NCBI GenBank assembly: GCA_021810045.1
Contig: JAJZJR010000001.1
Span: 124,001-188,000 of the forward strand
Length of the DNA: 64,000 bases
DNA from: Thermoplasmata archaeon
Lineage (GTDB): Archaea; Thermoplasmatota; Thermoplasmata; Thermoplasmatales; Thermoplasmataceae
Direction: 5' to 3'
Positions 33,651-42,571 of the stretch are shown here, in pieces (position 1 is the stretch's first letter; each line of letters begins with the position of its first letter). Position numbers and translations under genes: made by a program. A model generated the notes under the pieces. The model was not told where the DNA came from. It did no database searches and saw only the letters and a list, made by a program, of their open reading frames with translations.

Positions 33651-34376
33651 TCAGTGCAAAAGCACTATGTTTGGAATTACTCCAGCAACTGTGGCTCTTA
33701 TGAACAGATCAACCAGGAAGAACATTGTAAGGCTTAGCCAGGCATATGTCTCGTGATGTATGTTGAGTTTGGTCTGTCCGAAGAACAGCTTCTTTCTGAC
33801 ATTGTGTTTGCAGCTGAAACAGTCCACACTTCCTCCAATGAGATGCCTGATTGCGTGGCATGAGAATGTGTAAAGCGTCACGAATGCTGTGTTCACTATG
33901 AGTAGAATGCCTCCAAGTGTAAGTGTCACACCACCCTGGTATGTGAGTGAAACAAAGATATCGTAATAGAAGAACGGTAGAATTGCAACTGCGAAGTACA
34001 CGAAGTATCTGTGCAGGTTCTCAAGTCTGAAAAACCTCGTTTCTCCTGTATATTCCCTTCCCTTGAATTCTGCCCTGAATCCTATTTCACAAGTTCTGGG
34101 ATGGTTGAAAACGTGCCTGTGATAATCCTTTCTGTAAGCGTAGCAGGTAAGTCTGAAGAGACCTACAAAAGGCAATACTGCAACCGTTGGCGAATAGAAT
34201 GGATCTGTAAGGCCGTACTTAACCGCAACCGGGTAATTGATCATCAGGAATATGCCCACAACCAGGAGAAGTATGAATGACCACAGTCTCCAGTTTGGTT
34301 CAAGGAATTCCTTTGGGATGAGTCTTGTCATGGATTTGTTTGTTTTAGGTCTTGTCTGATTCTGATTACCTATCAT
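33651..34376 (-). CDS. Membrane anchor subunit of the first complex II (Sdh1-like)
   Basis: A 241-residue membrane protein with five hydrophobic segments. Several histidines stand near segment ends: LHRYFVYFAV, SCHAIRHLIGGS and NIHHETYAW. They are candidate heme or quinone contacts, and a CFSC pair lies near residue 190. Its size and place after the iron-sulfur subunit match the single large anchor of the mycobacterial Sdh1-type enzyme rather than the paired small SdhC/SdhD. It lies 1 base after the iron-sulfur gene's stop. It fixes the complex to the membrane and passes electrons to or from quinone. Confidence 0.78.
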   Translation of the reverse strand: MIGNQNQTRPKTNKSMTRLIPKEFLEPNWRLWSFILLLVVGIFLMINYPVAVKYGLTDPFYSPTVAVLPFVGLFRLTCYAYRKDYHRHVFNHPRTCEIGFRAEFKGREYTGETRFFRLENLHRYFVYFAVAILPFFYYDIFVSLTYQGGVTLTLGGILLIVNTAFVTLYTFSCHAIRHLIGGSVDCFSCKHNVRKKLFFGQTKLNIHHETYAWLSLTMFFLVDLFIRATVAGVIPNIVLLH

Positions 34377-34377
34377 T

Positions 34378-35130
34378 TTAAACCACCCTCTTCTCCTTGG
34401 TTCGTCTCCTTTTCAATAGCATTGCAAGTGGGTCATATGTCATATCCACGGCCCTTTCTTTTTCCTGGATAATTGCATTGTCAGTAATGTGAATGTGTTC
34501 CGGGCAGACATCCTGGCAGCATTTTGTAATGTTGCAGAATCCAAGTCCTCCAACCTTGTTTAGGAATGTAGATCTGTCTATGGAATCAACAGGATGCATA
34601 TCCAGGGATGCGGCTTTCACAATATGTGCCGGTCCAAAGTAGGGGGTGTTATGTTCCCTGACCACGTGACATACATCCTGGCAGAGGAAACACTGAATAC
34701 ATTTCTTGAATTCCTTGGATCTCTCAATATCCTCCTGGTGCATTTTCCAGGGCATTTCTAAATCTTCCTTTGGGGTGAACTTAGGTATCTGCCTTAGAAT
34801 ATCCCAGTTCTCCGAAACATCGGTGACGAGATCCCTGATAACAGGGAAGGCGCCCATTGGAGAAACAGTAATATTATGCCCAACAGTGTCGATTCTTGTT
34901 TTACACATAAGTTTAGGCTTACCGTTTATCTCAGCTGCACAGGAACCACATTTTGCTGCTTTGCAGTTCCATCTGATTGCCAGTGTGGTGTCGAGTTTTT
35001 CCTGAACGTACCTCACAGCGTCAAGGACCACCATTCCGTCCACTAATGGGACTTCAAATTTATCATAATGCCCCTTCTCATCAACGGATGGATCCTGTCT
35101 GTAAATATTCAAGGTTATCTTTTCTTCCAT
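34378..35130 (-). CDS. sdhB: Complex II iron-sulfur subunit (Sdh1-like)
   Basis: A 250-residue iron-sulfur subunit. The plant-ferredoxin 2Fe-2S ligands are in CKAAKCGSCAAEINGKPKLMC. The C-terminal clusters are in CIQCFLCQDVCHVV and CNITKCCQDVCPEHI. The N-terminal domain is ferredoxin-like, followed by a helical domain, as in all succinate dehydrogenases and fumarate reductases. It abuts the flavoprotein gene (1-base overlap) and the anchor gene. It transfers electrons between the FAD subunit and the membrane. Confidence 0.92.
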   Translation of the reverse strand: MEEKITLNIYRQDPSVDEKGHYDKFEVPLVDGMVVLDAVRYVQEKLDTTLAIRWNCKAAKCGSCAAEINGKPKLMCKTRIDTVGHNITVSPMGAFPVIRDLVTDVSENWDILRQIPKFTPKEDLEMPWKMHQEDIERSKEFKKCIQCFLCQDVCHVVREHNTPYFGPAHIVKAASLDMHPVDSIDRSTFLNKVGGLGFCNITKCCQDVCPEHIHITDNAIIQEKERAVDMTYDPLAMLLKRRRTKEKRVV

Positions 35131-36848
35131 CAGTAAACCTCCGGTTTTACATACTGCTTTAACTCTTCTGGAACTTCCGGAACTTGTATTGTCTCGAATT
35201 TCATTCCATCGTTTTCCTTGACTATTGTTATATTTTTAAGCCACTCTTTGTTCTTCTTAGGGAAGTCTCTCCTTGTATGTGCTCCCCTGCTTTCGGGCCT
35301 CATTATGGCTGACCTGACAATTGCTTCGGTTGCAACCAGCATGTTTCCAAGTTCCAGTGCAGCCAGAAGACCATGATTGTACTTCCTTCCGCCTGGTGCA
35401 CCAACTGCCGGGTACTTTTCCTTTAATTTCAGAATGGTCTCAAGGGCTATCTGCAGATGTTCTGCATCTCTCACTATTCCTACATTATCAGACATAGTGG
35501 TAGTGAGCTCATCGATGAGATCGTATGCGTTTGTTCCTTCAGGTTTGAGGAGTGAAAGGACCCTTTCAATTTCCTGGTTTACTACAGATTCGTCAACATC
35601 CAGGAGTTCTACATTCTTCACGAATTCAGAAGCACCTTCTCCGACCTTCTTGCCGAAAACCAGAATATCACTCATTGAGTTTCCGCCAAGTCTGTTTGCC
35701 CCATGCAGACCGCACGCAATTTCTCCGGCTGCAAACAAACCATCTACTGTCGTGGCACCGGTATCCGGGACAACACGTACACCGCCCATCTGATAATGCA
35801 CAGTGGGGGCGACCTCCATCATTTCCTTTGTGATGTCAACGCCTGCGAATTCCATGAACTGCATGTACATGCTTGGCAGTTTCTGCTTAACGAACTCTGC
35901 ACCTTTGTAGGAAATGTCAAGATAAACGCCGCCGTGCTCCGTTCCTCTTCCGGCCTGTATTTCTGCGTAATTGGCCCTTGCCACAACATCCCTGGCATCA
36001 AGCTCTTTTTTCTGAGGTGAGTATTTCAGCATATACCTTTCCTTGTCCTTGTTGTAAAGTATACCGCCTTCACCTCTTACCCCTTCTGTTACAAGGAGAC
36101 CTCTGACACCTGGAGGATAAACCATTCCTGTAGGGTGGAACTGGATCATCTCCATGTCCTGTAGAGTAGCACCGGCTCTGTAAGCCAGTCCTAACCCGTC
36201 TCCTGTGGACTCCCATGAATTGGATGTAATTTTAAACACCCTGCCACAGCCTCCAGTGGCAAGTACAACTGCCTTTGCCCTGAAGAGATGGAATTCTCCC
36301 TTGTCCATCTTCATGCCCACTGCACCAATTACACGGCCATCCTTTTTCAGGAGGTTTGTAATATACATTTCATCAAATATCGTGACATTTTCCCGGTGTA
36401 TAATCTGGTCCTGAAGTGTTCTTATAATTTCAAGACCTGTTCTGTCTCCTACGTGACACAGTCTTCTGTAAGAGTGGCCTCCAAAAGCCCTCTGTAGAAT
36501 CCTGCCATCTGGTGTTCTGTCGAAGACAGCCCCATACCTTTCAAGTTCATGAACTCTCTGAGGAGCTTCTTTGGCAAGAATTTCTGCCATTCTCCAGTTT
36601 CCGATATATACGCCTTCTTCTACTATATCACCAAAGTGTACCTGCCAGTTATCCTGAGGGTCAACGTTACCCAGGGCAGCTGCCATTCCTCCTTCAGCCA
36701 TCACAGTATGGGCTTTGCCCAGCAATGACTTTGAAACAACAGTTACCCTAAGGCCAGCGTCAGATGCAGCAAGTGCAGCCCTCATGCCAGCCCCGCCTGC
36801 TCCGATGATAAGAATGTCCGATTCAGTTTTTAAATATTGCTCAGCCAT
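35130..36848 (-). CDS. sdhA: Complex II flavoprotein subunit (Sdh1-like)
   Basis: A 572-residue FAD subunit of a succinate dehydrogenase/fumarate reductase. FAD binding is by DILIIGAGGAGMRAALAA. The histidine of HTVMAEGGMAAALGNVD is the usual covalent flavin site. Active-site blocks include QFHPTGMVYPPGVRGLLVTEGVRGEGG and RGTEHGGVYLDIS, and SRGAHTRRDFP closes the fold. The RAFGGHSYRRLCHVGDRTG and WQVHFGDIVEEG segments are of the mycobacterial Sdh1 kind. The frame opens at 36857, but the ATG at 36848 (MAEQYLK) is the likelier start. It is the first gene of a four-gene operon and differs clearly from the second flavoprotein at 38730. Confidence 0.93.
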   Translation of the reverse strand: MAEQYLKTESDILIIGAGGAGMRAALAASDAGLRVTVVSKSLLGKAHTVMAEGGMAAALGNVDPQDNWQVHFGDIVEEGVYIGNWRMAEILAKEAPQRVHELERYGAVFDRTPDGRILQRAFGGHSYRRLCHVGDRTGLEIIRTLQDQIIHRENVTIFDEMYITNLLKKDGRVIGAVGMKMDKGEFHLFRAKAVVLATGGCGRVFKITSNSWESTGDGLGLAYRAGATLQDMEMIQFHPTGMVYPPGVRGLLVTEGVRGEGGILYNKDKERYMLKYSPQKKELDARDVVARANYAEIQAGRGTEHGGVYLDISYKGAEFVKQKLPSMYMQFMEFAGVDITKEMMEVAPTVHYQMGGVRVVPDTGATTVDGLFAAGEIACGLHGANRLGGNSMSDILVFGKKVGEGASEFVKNVELLDVDESVVNQEIERVLSLLKPEGTNAYDLIDELTTTMSDNVGIVRDAEHLQIALETILKLKEKYPAVGAPGGRKYNHGLLAALELGNMLVATEAIVRSAIMRPESRGAHTRRDFPKKNKEWLKNITIVKENDGMKFETIQVPEVPEELKQYVKPEVY

Positions 36849-36857
36849 GAGAATCAC

Positions 36858-37184
36858 TTATTTACAGCTAGCTTTTTGTGTTGATGCATCCGACTTTAAT
36901 AAAAGTTTTAATGATATTAAGCCAGCAAGTTTTAGCTGGTTTTTCCTGATAAGTAATATAAATTAAGGAAAGACTTTGATAATCCTGGAAACACTCCCAA
37001 ACCATATTTGTGTGAGATCTATTTTGCTTACACGATATGATAATGAGAAAACTATCAGATGTCCCTTAATGGTAACTCTGCAATCGTAGATAATTTCCCT
37101 TAGATTGTCTGTCTTCCTTCGATATCAAGCGATATGCCTGAACATCCTATTAGCGAAAATGCCACCTAGAAGTTATGAGAAAAA
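36858..37184. other. Intergenic region between the two complex II operons
   Basis: About 330 bases with no gene. The end near the flavoprotein holds AT-rich TATA-like DNA (AAGTAATATAAATT read on the plus strand, about 36950-36963) for its leftward promoter. A weak CCAGC/GCTGG hairpin followed by five T's lies at 36922-36944. The other end must contain the terminator of the second operon. No RNA gene or repeat was recognised. Confidence 0.5.
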
Positions 37185-37586
37185 TTATGGGATAGTCATC
37201 TGAGCTACCACCAATGAAAGTACAGTTCCATAAATTATAGAGACAATATACACCCCCATTATTGCCCAGGAAACCCCCTTTCTTCCCCTTGTGGAGATAC
37301 CAGTCTCGTAAATTATTCCCTTGAGGCCATTAAGGCCGTGATATGTTACTATCCATAAAAATACAAGAAAGAAGGCAAGCCACCATGGATTGCTCAGATT
37401 CCCCACGACGGTGTCAAATAATTCAACTGGACTCCCTCCATTAATATGTGCAACATAGAGATGCACCCCAAGGAAAAATATTATGAATGCTCCTGTGGCT
37501 GCCTGGAAAAGCCATTGGATGGAGCCCATTGAACGTGCCTTTTTATTAATTGTTCCTTCTGATTTCATATTCATATTACTCATCAT
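37185..37586 (-). CDS. sdhD: Complex II membrane subunit, SdhD-like
   Basis: A 133-residue protein with three hydrophobic segments (about 26-46, 68-89 and 103-125), fitting the second small anchor of complex II. TYHGLNGLKGIIYE near residue 82-95 carries the histidine expected at the quinone or heme site. It overlaps the preceding SdhC gene by 4 bases. It is the last gene of the second complex II operon. Confidence 0.82.
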   Translation of the reverse strand: MMSNMNMKSEGTINKKARSMGSIQWLFQAATGAFIIFFLGVHLYVAHINGGSPVELFDTVVGNLSNPWWLAFFLVFLWIVTYHGLNGLKGIIYETGISTRGRKGVSWAIMGVYIVSIIYGTVLSLVVAQMTIP

Positions 37587-37990
37587 ACACCAGCCCCTGA
37601 CAGCAAGACTTGCCAGGCATAGTATAGAAACAGCAGCATGAGAATCATTGCAACTGATTCAAACACAAAAAACAGGAGTTTGTGGTGTTTAAGTCCCAGG
37701 CCTGCCTCATTCAGCATAAGTCTGATTCCATTGGCACCATGATAGAATATTACCAGTGAAAGGAGAATATCCATTACAATAAAAATATCATAAGGACCGT
37801 AGGTAAAGGAAGTGATCAGGCTGTTGAACGTGACCCCACCTCTGAGTAAATTGGATAACACAAAGAAGTGTAGGTACAGATACAGCACAATGACTATTCC
37901 AGATATTCTGTGCATTGCATAGGCAAAGAAACCGATCCCTTTGTGGAGGAAATTGAACCATCCTATTATCCCTGTATTACCTCCGGGCAT
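37583..37990 (-). CDS. sdhC: Complex II membrane subunit, SdhC-like
   Basis: A 135-residue membrane subunit with three hydrophobic segments. The signature YAMHRISGIVIVLYLYLHF (about 21-39) matches the SdhC HRxSG motif, with the later histidine as heme b ligand candidate. FYHGANGIRLMLNEAG near residue 88-103 is the second family motif. The gene overlaps the iron-sulfur gene by 14 bases and the SdhD gene by 4 bases, so all are coupled. It anchors the complex and shapes the quinone pocket. Confidence 0.87.
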   Translation of the reverse strand: MPGGNTGIIGWFNFLHKGIGFFAYAMHRISGIVIVLYLYLHFFVLSNLLRGGVTFNSLITSFTYGPYDIFIVMDILLSLVIFYHGANGIRLMLNEAGLGLKHHKLLFFVFESVAMILMLLFLYYAWQVLLSGAGV

Positions 37991-38720
37991 CTTTCTCCCT
38001 CCTGAAAAACTGCTTCAGTTCATGTGCAATACCTGATCTCCTTAGAATCTGGATTGCTTTAGATGGATCAACATCCTTGGGACAAACTTCAGAACATTCA
38101 CCCGCGTAATGACACAGGGCAGTCCCATTTTCACCGCCAGTAATATCGAGTCTCACATTAGAACCCTGATCCCTGCTATCCAGGTTGTACCTGAGGGCTG
38201 CGGCGAGTGCAGCCGGCCCTATGTAATTTTCGTCAGAACCGGATATTGGACAGGCTGCAAGACACAGGCCACATTTTATGCACATTGAATATTGCTCATA
38301 AAGCTTGAACTGTTCCGGAGTCTGCAGTAACTCTTTATTATGTTCCTCCTCGTCTTTCCTGATAATATAAGGTTTCACAGACTTGTACTTCTCAAAAAAT
38401 GGATCGATATCCACAACCAGGTCCTTAATCACCTCATAATGAGGAAGTGGGGAAACCCTGATAACTTCAGAGTTCAGAGAATCAGCAATGGTTGAACATG
38501 CCATTCTGGGTTTCCCGTTTATTGACATGGAACAGCTACCACAGATCTCCATCCTGCATGAGTGCCTGAATGCAAGCGTTCCATCAAGATTCTCGCTTAT
38601 GTATGTAAGCCCTTCAAGAACAGTTGATATCTTCTTCTTTGGAACCTGAAATCTATCGTGTCTTATGGAGCCTTTTCCATCATTCCTCTCTATATCAAAG
38701 ACATAATTTTCCGATGGCAT
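37977..38720 (-). CDS. sdhB: Complex II iron-sulfur subunit (second complex)
   Basis: A 247-residue iron-sulfur subunit. The 2Fe-2S ligands are in CRMEICGSCSMSINGKPRMAC. The 4Fe-4S/3Fe-4S ligands are in CIKCGLCLAACPISGS and CHYAGECSEVCPKDVDPSKAI. It is the standard succinate dehydrogenase iron-sulfur protein and is more canonical than the copy at 34378. It is separated from the flavoprotein gene by 9 bases and overlaps SdhC by 14. Confidence 0.93.
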   Translation of the reverse strand: MPSENYVFDIERNDGKGSIRHDRFQVPKKKISTVLEGLTYISENLDGTLAFRHSCRMEICGSCSMSINGKPRMACSTIADSLNSEVIRVSPLPHYEVIKDLVVDIDPFFEKYKSVKPYIIRKDEEEHNKELLQTPEQFKLYEQYSMCIKCGLCLAACPISGSDENYIGPAALAAALRYNLDSRDQGSNVRLDITGGENGTALCHYAGECSEVCPKDVDPSKAIQILRRSGIAHELKQFFRREKDARR

Positions 38721-38729
38721 TATATCACT

Positions 38730-40448
38730 TCAGTAAACTCTTGCAGCAGGTTGCCATTTGGTTATGACAACATCTCTGTAGTGAAATTCCGGTCCTTCCC
38801 GGGTATATTTTATAATTGTATGCTTAAGGAAGTTCTTGTCATCCCTTTCAGGATAATCATTTCTGTAGTGCGCTCCTCTGCTTTCTTTCCTCATCAGAGC
38901 ACCTACAGTTATCATTTCTGCAAGATCAAGCATAAATCCCAGCTCTAATGTTTCCTGCAACTGGAGGTTGAATACTCCTGATTTGTCGCCCACAGTTATG
39001 TTCTCATAGCGTAACTTAAGGTCCCTGATATTCCTGGCTTGTTTTTCAAGCTCACTTTCAGTTCTCAGAACTCCAACGTTGAGGTCCATCCCGGTTCTCA
39101 GGTCTTCCCTTATGCTGGCAACGTTCTCTCCTCCCTTATTCTTCAGGATGTTTTCCCAGATCCTCTTTTCCTCGATCATTACTTTATTTCTTTCTAGTTC
39201 CGGGATTTCATGTGAAGAGGCCCACTTTGCAGCCTTAACTCCCACAACATTACCAAATGCAAGACATTCATTTGTTGAATTGGAACCCAGTCGATTTGCA
39301 CCGTGTATACTTATTGCAGCGTTTTCTCCTGCTCCAAATACACCTGGAACTGATGTTTCAGTGAAGATGTTGACATCTATTCCGCCCATGGTATAGTGTG
39401 TAGCCGGCCTCACAGGTATTGGTTCCTCCGCCGGATCGATTTTATTGAATTTCTTTGCTATATCTGTAATCATTGGAAGACGTTCCTCAAGCTTGTCAGC
39501 TATGTGAGTAAGATCCAGATGAATATGCGGGGTGTCGCCATGTTCATCCTTGTAACCTCGGCCTGCGAGTATTTCCCACATCATTGCCCTTGAAACAATG
39601 TCCCTTGGTGCCTCCTCCAGCTTAGTCGGTGCATATTTTTCCATAAATCTCTTATTTTCTGAATTCCTCAGATAGCCACCTTCAGCCCGTGCTGCCTCTG
39701 TGATAAGTATTCCAGATGGAATGAGACCTGTAGGATGAAACTGCATGAACTCCATGTCTTTAAGAGAAAGACCAGCCCTGTATACTATGGCATCTCCATC
39801 GCCCGTCACGGAACTGGCATAAGTGCTGAACTCGTAAAGACGGCCAGCTCCCCCTGCAGCAAATATGAGTGATTTTCCCTGAAAAGCAACAAATTCACCT
39901 GTGTGTAGATTAATAGCGGTAAGGCAGTTGAATTGATTATTCTCAATTATTGCAGAGGTTACGAAGAATTCATTGTAAAAGTGGATCCGGTCATACATTT
40001 GACACCTGCTGAAAAGTGTCTGCATTACATGAAAGCCGGTTTTATCTGCAGCAAATGTAGCCCTTGGGAAACTGAGACCTCCAAAATCCCTTTGGGAAAT
40101 AGTTCCATCAGCATTCCGGGACCAGGGACAACCCCAACGGTCTGTGGTGTAAATCTGTTCGGGAACTATTTTTACAAATTCTTCGACAGCATCCTGATCA
40201 GCGAGATAGTCACTCCCCTTTATTGTATCAAAGGAGTGAAGATCGAAACTGTCTTTGGGATTCAGCACGGCACTTGTGCCACCTTCTGCTGAAACGGAAT
40301 GGGAACGCAATGGATAGAGTTTTGATACAAGCCCAACAGAGACAGTTGGATTACTTTCAACAGCAGAAATGGCGGCCCTCAATCCTGCCATTCCACCACC
40401 CATAATTATGACGTCTTCCTTGATTATCTCCAAATGTAACCCTATCAA
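38730..40448 (-). CDS. sdhA: Complex II flavoprotein subunit (second complex)
   Basis: A 572-residue flavoprotein of the succinate dehydrogenase/fumarate reductase family, distinct from the one at 35130. FAD binding is by VIIMGGGMAGLRAAISA. The flavin-linked histidine lies in LRSHSVSAEGGTSAVLNPKD, and active-site blocks include QFHPTGLIPSGILITEAARAEGG and RGAHYRNDYPERDD. The frame opens at TTG 40448, with AAGGAG 5 bases upstream; a second TTG at 40433 is also possible. It is the first gene of the sdhABCD operon. The paired small anchors suggest the main succinate:quinone reductase. Confidence 0.93.
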   Translation of the reverse strand: MIGLHLEIIKEDVIIMGGGMAGLRAAISAVESNPTVSVGLVSKLYPLRSHSVSAEGGTSAVLNPKDSFDLHSFDTIKGSDYLADQDAVEEFVKIVPEQIYTTDRWGCPWSRNADGTISQRDFGGLSFPRATFAADKTGFHVMQTLFSRCQMYDRIHFYNEFFVTSAIIENNQFNCLTAINLHTGEFVAFQGKSLIFAAGGAGRLYEFSTYASSVTGDGDAIVYRAGLSLKDMEFMQFHPTGLIPSGILITEAARAEGGYLRNSENKRFMEKYAPTKLEEAPRDIVSRAMMWEILAGRGYKDEHGDTPHIHLDLTHIADKLEERLPMITDIAKKFNKIDPAEEPIPVRPATHYTMGGIDVNIFTETSVPGVFGAGENAAISIHGANRLGSNSTNECLAFGNVVGVKAAKWASSHEIPELERNKVMIEEKRIWENILKNKGGENVASIREDLRTGMDLNVGVLRTESELEKQARNIRDLKLRYENITVGDKSGVFNLQLQETLELGFMLDLAEMITVGALMRKESRGAHYRNDYPERDDKNFLKHTIIKYTREGPEFHYRDVVITKWQPAARVY

Positions 40449-40574
40449 AAAACTCCTTGACTTTTAAAAGGCCGTACTCTTAGAATTACGCCATTCCCTT
40501 TACATAAATGATCCTGTATAAGACATGCTAATTAAAAAGCAGGAATATGTTGTAATTTTCTTTCGCCAAAAATG

Positions 40575-40622
40575 TTTAAATAAATTGATGTAATTGTCAG
40601 TTGTCAACTAATGGTTGACAAC
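40575..40622 (+). promoter_or_regulatory. TATA box and palindromic operator of the hsp20 gene
   Basis: A TATA element, TTTAAATA (40575-40582), is followed by the perfect palindrome GTTGTCAAC-TAATG-GTTGACAAC (40600-40622), which covers the predicted transcription start. A protein bound there would block RNA polymerase. The ribosome-binding site AGGAGG follows at 40624-40629. Confidence 0.7.
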
Positions 40623-40636
40623 AGGAGGATGTAAAC

Positions 40637-41188
40637 ATGGCATACAGAAGAAAGAGAGATGATGAATGGAGAGACACATTTGATGAGTTCTTTGAGGACT
40701 TTGGTTTTGACTTCGACAAATTAAACGAAAGGATGATGAAGATTTGGGACAAGATGCTTCACGACCCTGATGTGCAAACATTCGGACCGTATGTTTATGG
40801 GTGGTCTTACAAGATGGGACCTGATGGCAAGCCGGTCTTTGAAGAGTTCGGAAACGTTCCGCAGGGAAGAAGTTTCGGCAGGGAACCCAGGATGCTTGAA
40901 AAAAATGTGAGGGAACCTATCACCGATCTTAATGAAGACCAGGAGAAAATATACATCACTTATGAACTCCCAGGTATAAACAAAGAGAATATCCAGCTGA
41001 ATGTCTCTGAGTACAACGTAACCATGGAGGTAAAAGAGGGCCCACGGAAATATTATAAGAGCATTGATCTTGATTATGAAATTAAGCCGGATACTGCAAG
41101 TGCAAAGTTCAACAATGGTATCCTGGATGTTACCGTGAACCGGGCCGCAAAGGGTGCTGAAGGAGGAAGGAAGATATCAATTGAGTGA
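40637..41188 (+). CDS. hsp20: Small heat-shock protein (Hsp20/alpha-crystallin)
   Basis: A 183-residue small heat-shock chaperone that holds unfolding proteins. The first 85 residues are a variable acidic/aromatic arm (DEFFEDFGFDFDKLNERMMK). The alpha-crystallin domain begins near 92 (ITDLNEDQEKIYITYELPGI) and ends with the conserved FNNGILDVTV near residue 158-167. The usual C-terminal I-x-I anchor is only partly seen (KISIE end). The ATG has AGGAGG at 7 bases. The palindrome at 40600-40622 and the downstream wHTH gene, 12 bases away, suggest a self-contained heat-shock unit. Confidence 0.94.
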   Translation: MAYRRKRDDEWRDTFDEFFEDFGFDFDKLNERMMKIWDKMLHDPDVQTFGPYVYGWSYKMGPDGKPVFEEFGNVPQGRSFGREPRMLEKNVREPITDLNEDQEKIYITYELPGINKENIQLNVSEYNVTMEVKEGPRKYYKSIDLDYEIKPDTASAKFNNGILDVTVNRAAKGAEGGRKISIE

Positions 41189-41200
41189 GGATAGGAGAAA

Positions 41201-41800
41201 ATGATTGACGAGGAAATTTTATCCCTGATTTCGGCCATTGAGAATAACACCAGAAGAGAGATACTGAGGGGATTAATCCTTGATCAATCCTATGCCTTAC
41301 AGATCAGCAGATGGATTGGTGTGTCACAGCAGGCGATCAACAAACAGCTTGACCTGCTTGAGAAAGCAAATCTAATCCTTTCTGCTGGAGTAATTCCAAG
41401 CAGTTCTGGAGCACCAAGAAAAATATACAAACCAACCGGATTTTCAACACTTGTCGCAGATTATTCGAGGAACTATATTGAAGTAAAAAGGTATGAAATA
41501 CCTGACAGAGAACATGAGGAAATAGCCGATACCAAAATTCCACCAAAAGAACTTATAGATAAGCTCCTCAAAACAGACGAGGAACTTGATAATCTCATGG
41601 AAAAGAGACTTGAACTTGTTCAGAAAAAAGACAGTCTGCTGGGAAGATTGCACTATTACATCAATGCAATATCACCTGACGAAATGACCAGAAACATACT
41701 GATCGATTACTGTGATTACCTGGATCCGAAGTACGTGTCAGGAAAATACAATATACCGATTACATTTGTTATGCAGGTAGTTGAAACCTACCTGAAATAA
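41201..41800 (+). CDS. Phr-like winged-helix heat-shock regulator
   Basis: A 199-residue ArsR-like winged-helix protein. The DNA-binding part is residues 8-75: IENNTRREILRGLIL, then QISRWIGVSQQAINKQLDLLEKANLI as helix-turn-helix, and a wing ending GAPRKIYK. Residues 105-150 form a charged coiled coil (LLKTDEELDNLMEKRLELVQKK), and the rest is helical. The layout and length are like Phr, the Pyrococcus repressor of hsp20 and other heat-shock genes. It follows hsp20 by 12 bases with a GGAG site, so it may control that operon through the palindrome. It overlaps the convergent dphB gene by 13 bases. Confidence 0.8.
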   Translation: MIDEEILSLISAIENNTRREILRGLILDQSYALQISRWIGVSQQAINKQLDLLEKANLILSAGVIPSSSGAPRKIYKPTGFSTLVADYSRNYIEVKRYEIPDREHEEIADTKIPPKELIDKLLKTDEELDNLMEKRLELVQKKDSLLGRLHYYINAISPDEMTRNILIDYCDYLDPKYVSGKYNIPITFVMQVVETYLK

Positions 41801-42561
41801 CTGCATTTTTTAGTAAATTTTTCTGCGAATGCCTCTTCATTGTGGTTCAGTTCTGCCGGTATAACCAATGCAGCAGGGAATTCTGCAAACCTTGCCCCAA
41901 TAATATTGGACACGCTATCGAAGATTAGCCGCTCACCTTCCTGAGATACCCTGGAAAGAGAGAAGACCTTGCTCTCATCATTCAGGAAATGATACCCGTA
42001 CTTCTCTTCCATTCGTAATATGGTTTCAAGTGCTTCGTGGGGAAACATTGTTCTTTTGTCTTTCAGATCAAGCAGTAGAATTGTATGCTGATTCTGGGAA
42101 AGATTGGTCTGAATTTTCTCAGCTACACTCTTTGGAAGGAAATTCTCCTGAGGGAATGGTACAGATACAGGAGGCCCCATTCTGTAAGGAAAAAGGCCTA
42201 TCTTGCCCGGAATAACGGAAATTATTGAGGCATTTTCATATGTTACTACTTCAGCTCCAGCAGTCAAGGCATCGGCGCGAAGCTGGTTGTGTGTGGTGGC
42301 AGATAATGGGTCCCCGGTAATAACCATGGAGACATTCTGGTATACAGACTTCTGGATTAATTCCTCTTCGTTTTCAACAAATTCCCTGTCTGCAGAAAGA
42401 ACTTTCTTACCTAGAAGTTTTTCAAGCTCCCTTATGGTTCCCTGCGGTGATATGGAAGTATATGTCTCGTAGTAAATAATATCTGAGAGTTTTAGGACTT
42501 CCAGCTGTTCAAGCGTTAGGCTCCTGATACCTCTCAGGCCGAGGCCCACCAGATTAAGCAT
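41788..42561 (-). CDS. dphB: Diphthine synthase
   Basis: A 257-residue AdoMet-dependent methyltransferase that trimethylates the modified histidine of elongation factor 2 on the way to diphthamide. The start MLNLVGLGLRGIRSLTLEQLE and the blocks IYYETYTS, VITGDPLSATTH and HNQLRADALTAGAEV are the family hallmarks of the tetrapyrrole-methylase fold. The length is standard for archaea. It runs convergent with the Phr-like gene (13-base overlap) and lies 10 bases after the enolase stop, so it is probably co-transcribed with enolase. Confidence 0.96.
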   Translation of the reverse strand: MLNLVGLGLRGIRSLTLEQLEVLKLSDIIYYETYTSISPQGTIRELEKLLGKKVLSADREFVENEEELIQKSVYQNVSMVITGDPLSATTHNQLRADALTAGAEVVTYENASIISVIPGKIGLFPYRMGPPVSVPFPQENFLPKSVAEKIQTNLSQNQHTILLLDLKDKRTMFPHEALETILRMEEKYGYHFLNDESKVFSLSRVSQEGERLIFDSVSNIIGARFAEFPAALVIPAELNHNEEAFAEKFTKKCSYFR

Positions 42562-42571
42562 TTATCTCTGC

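Noticed and set aside
36922-36944. Hairpin CCAGC/GCTGG followed by five T's as a terminator
   Set aside because: The stem has only five pairs and the T-run is on the plus strand, where no gene ends. Probably chance.
33455-40448. Complex II operons as a recent tandem duplication
   Set aside because: Anchor subunits differ in number and size, and the flavoprotein active-site blocks differ in many places; the two sets are of different types.
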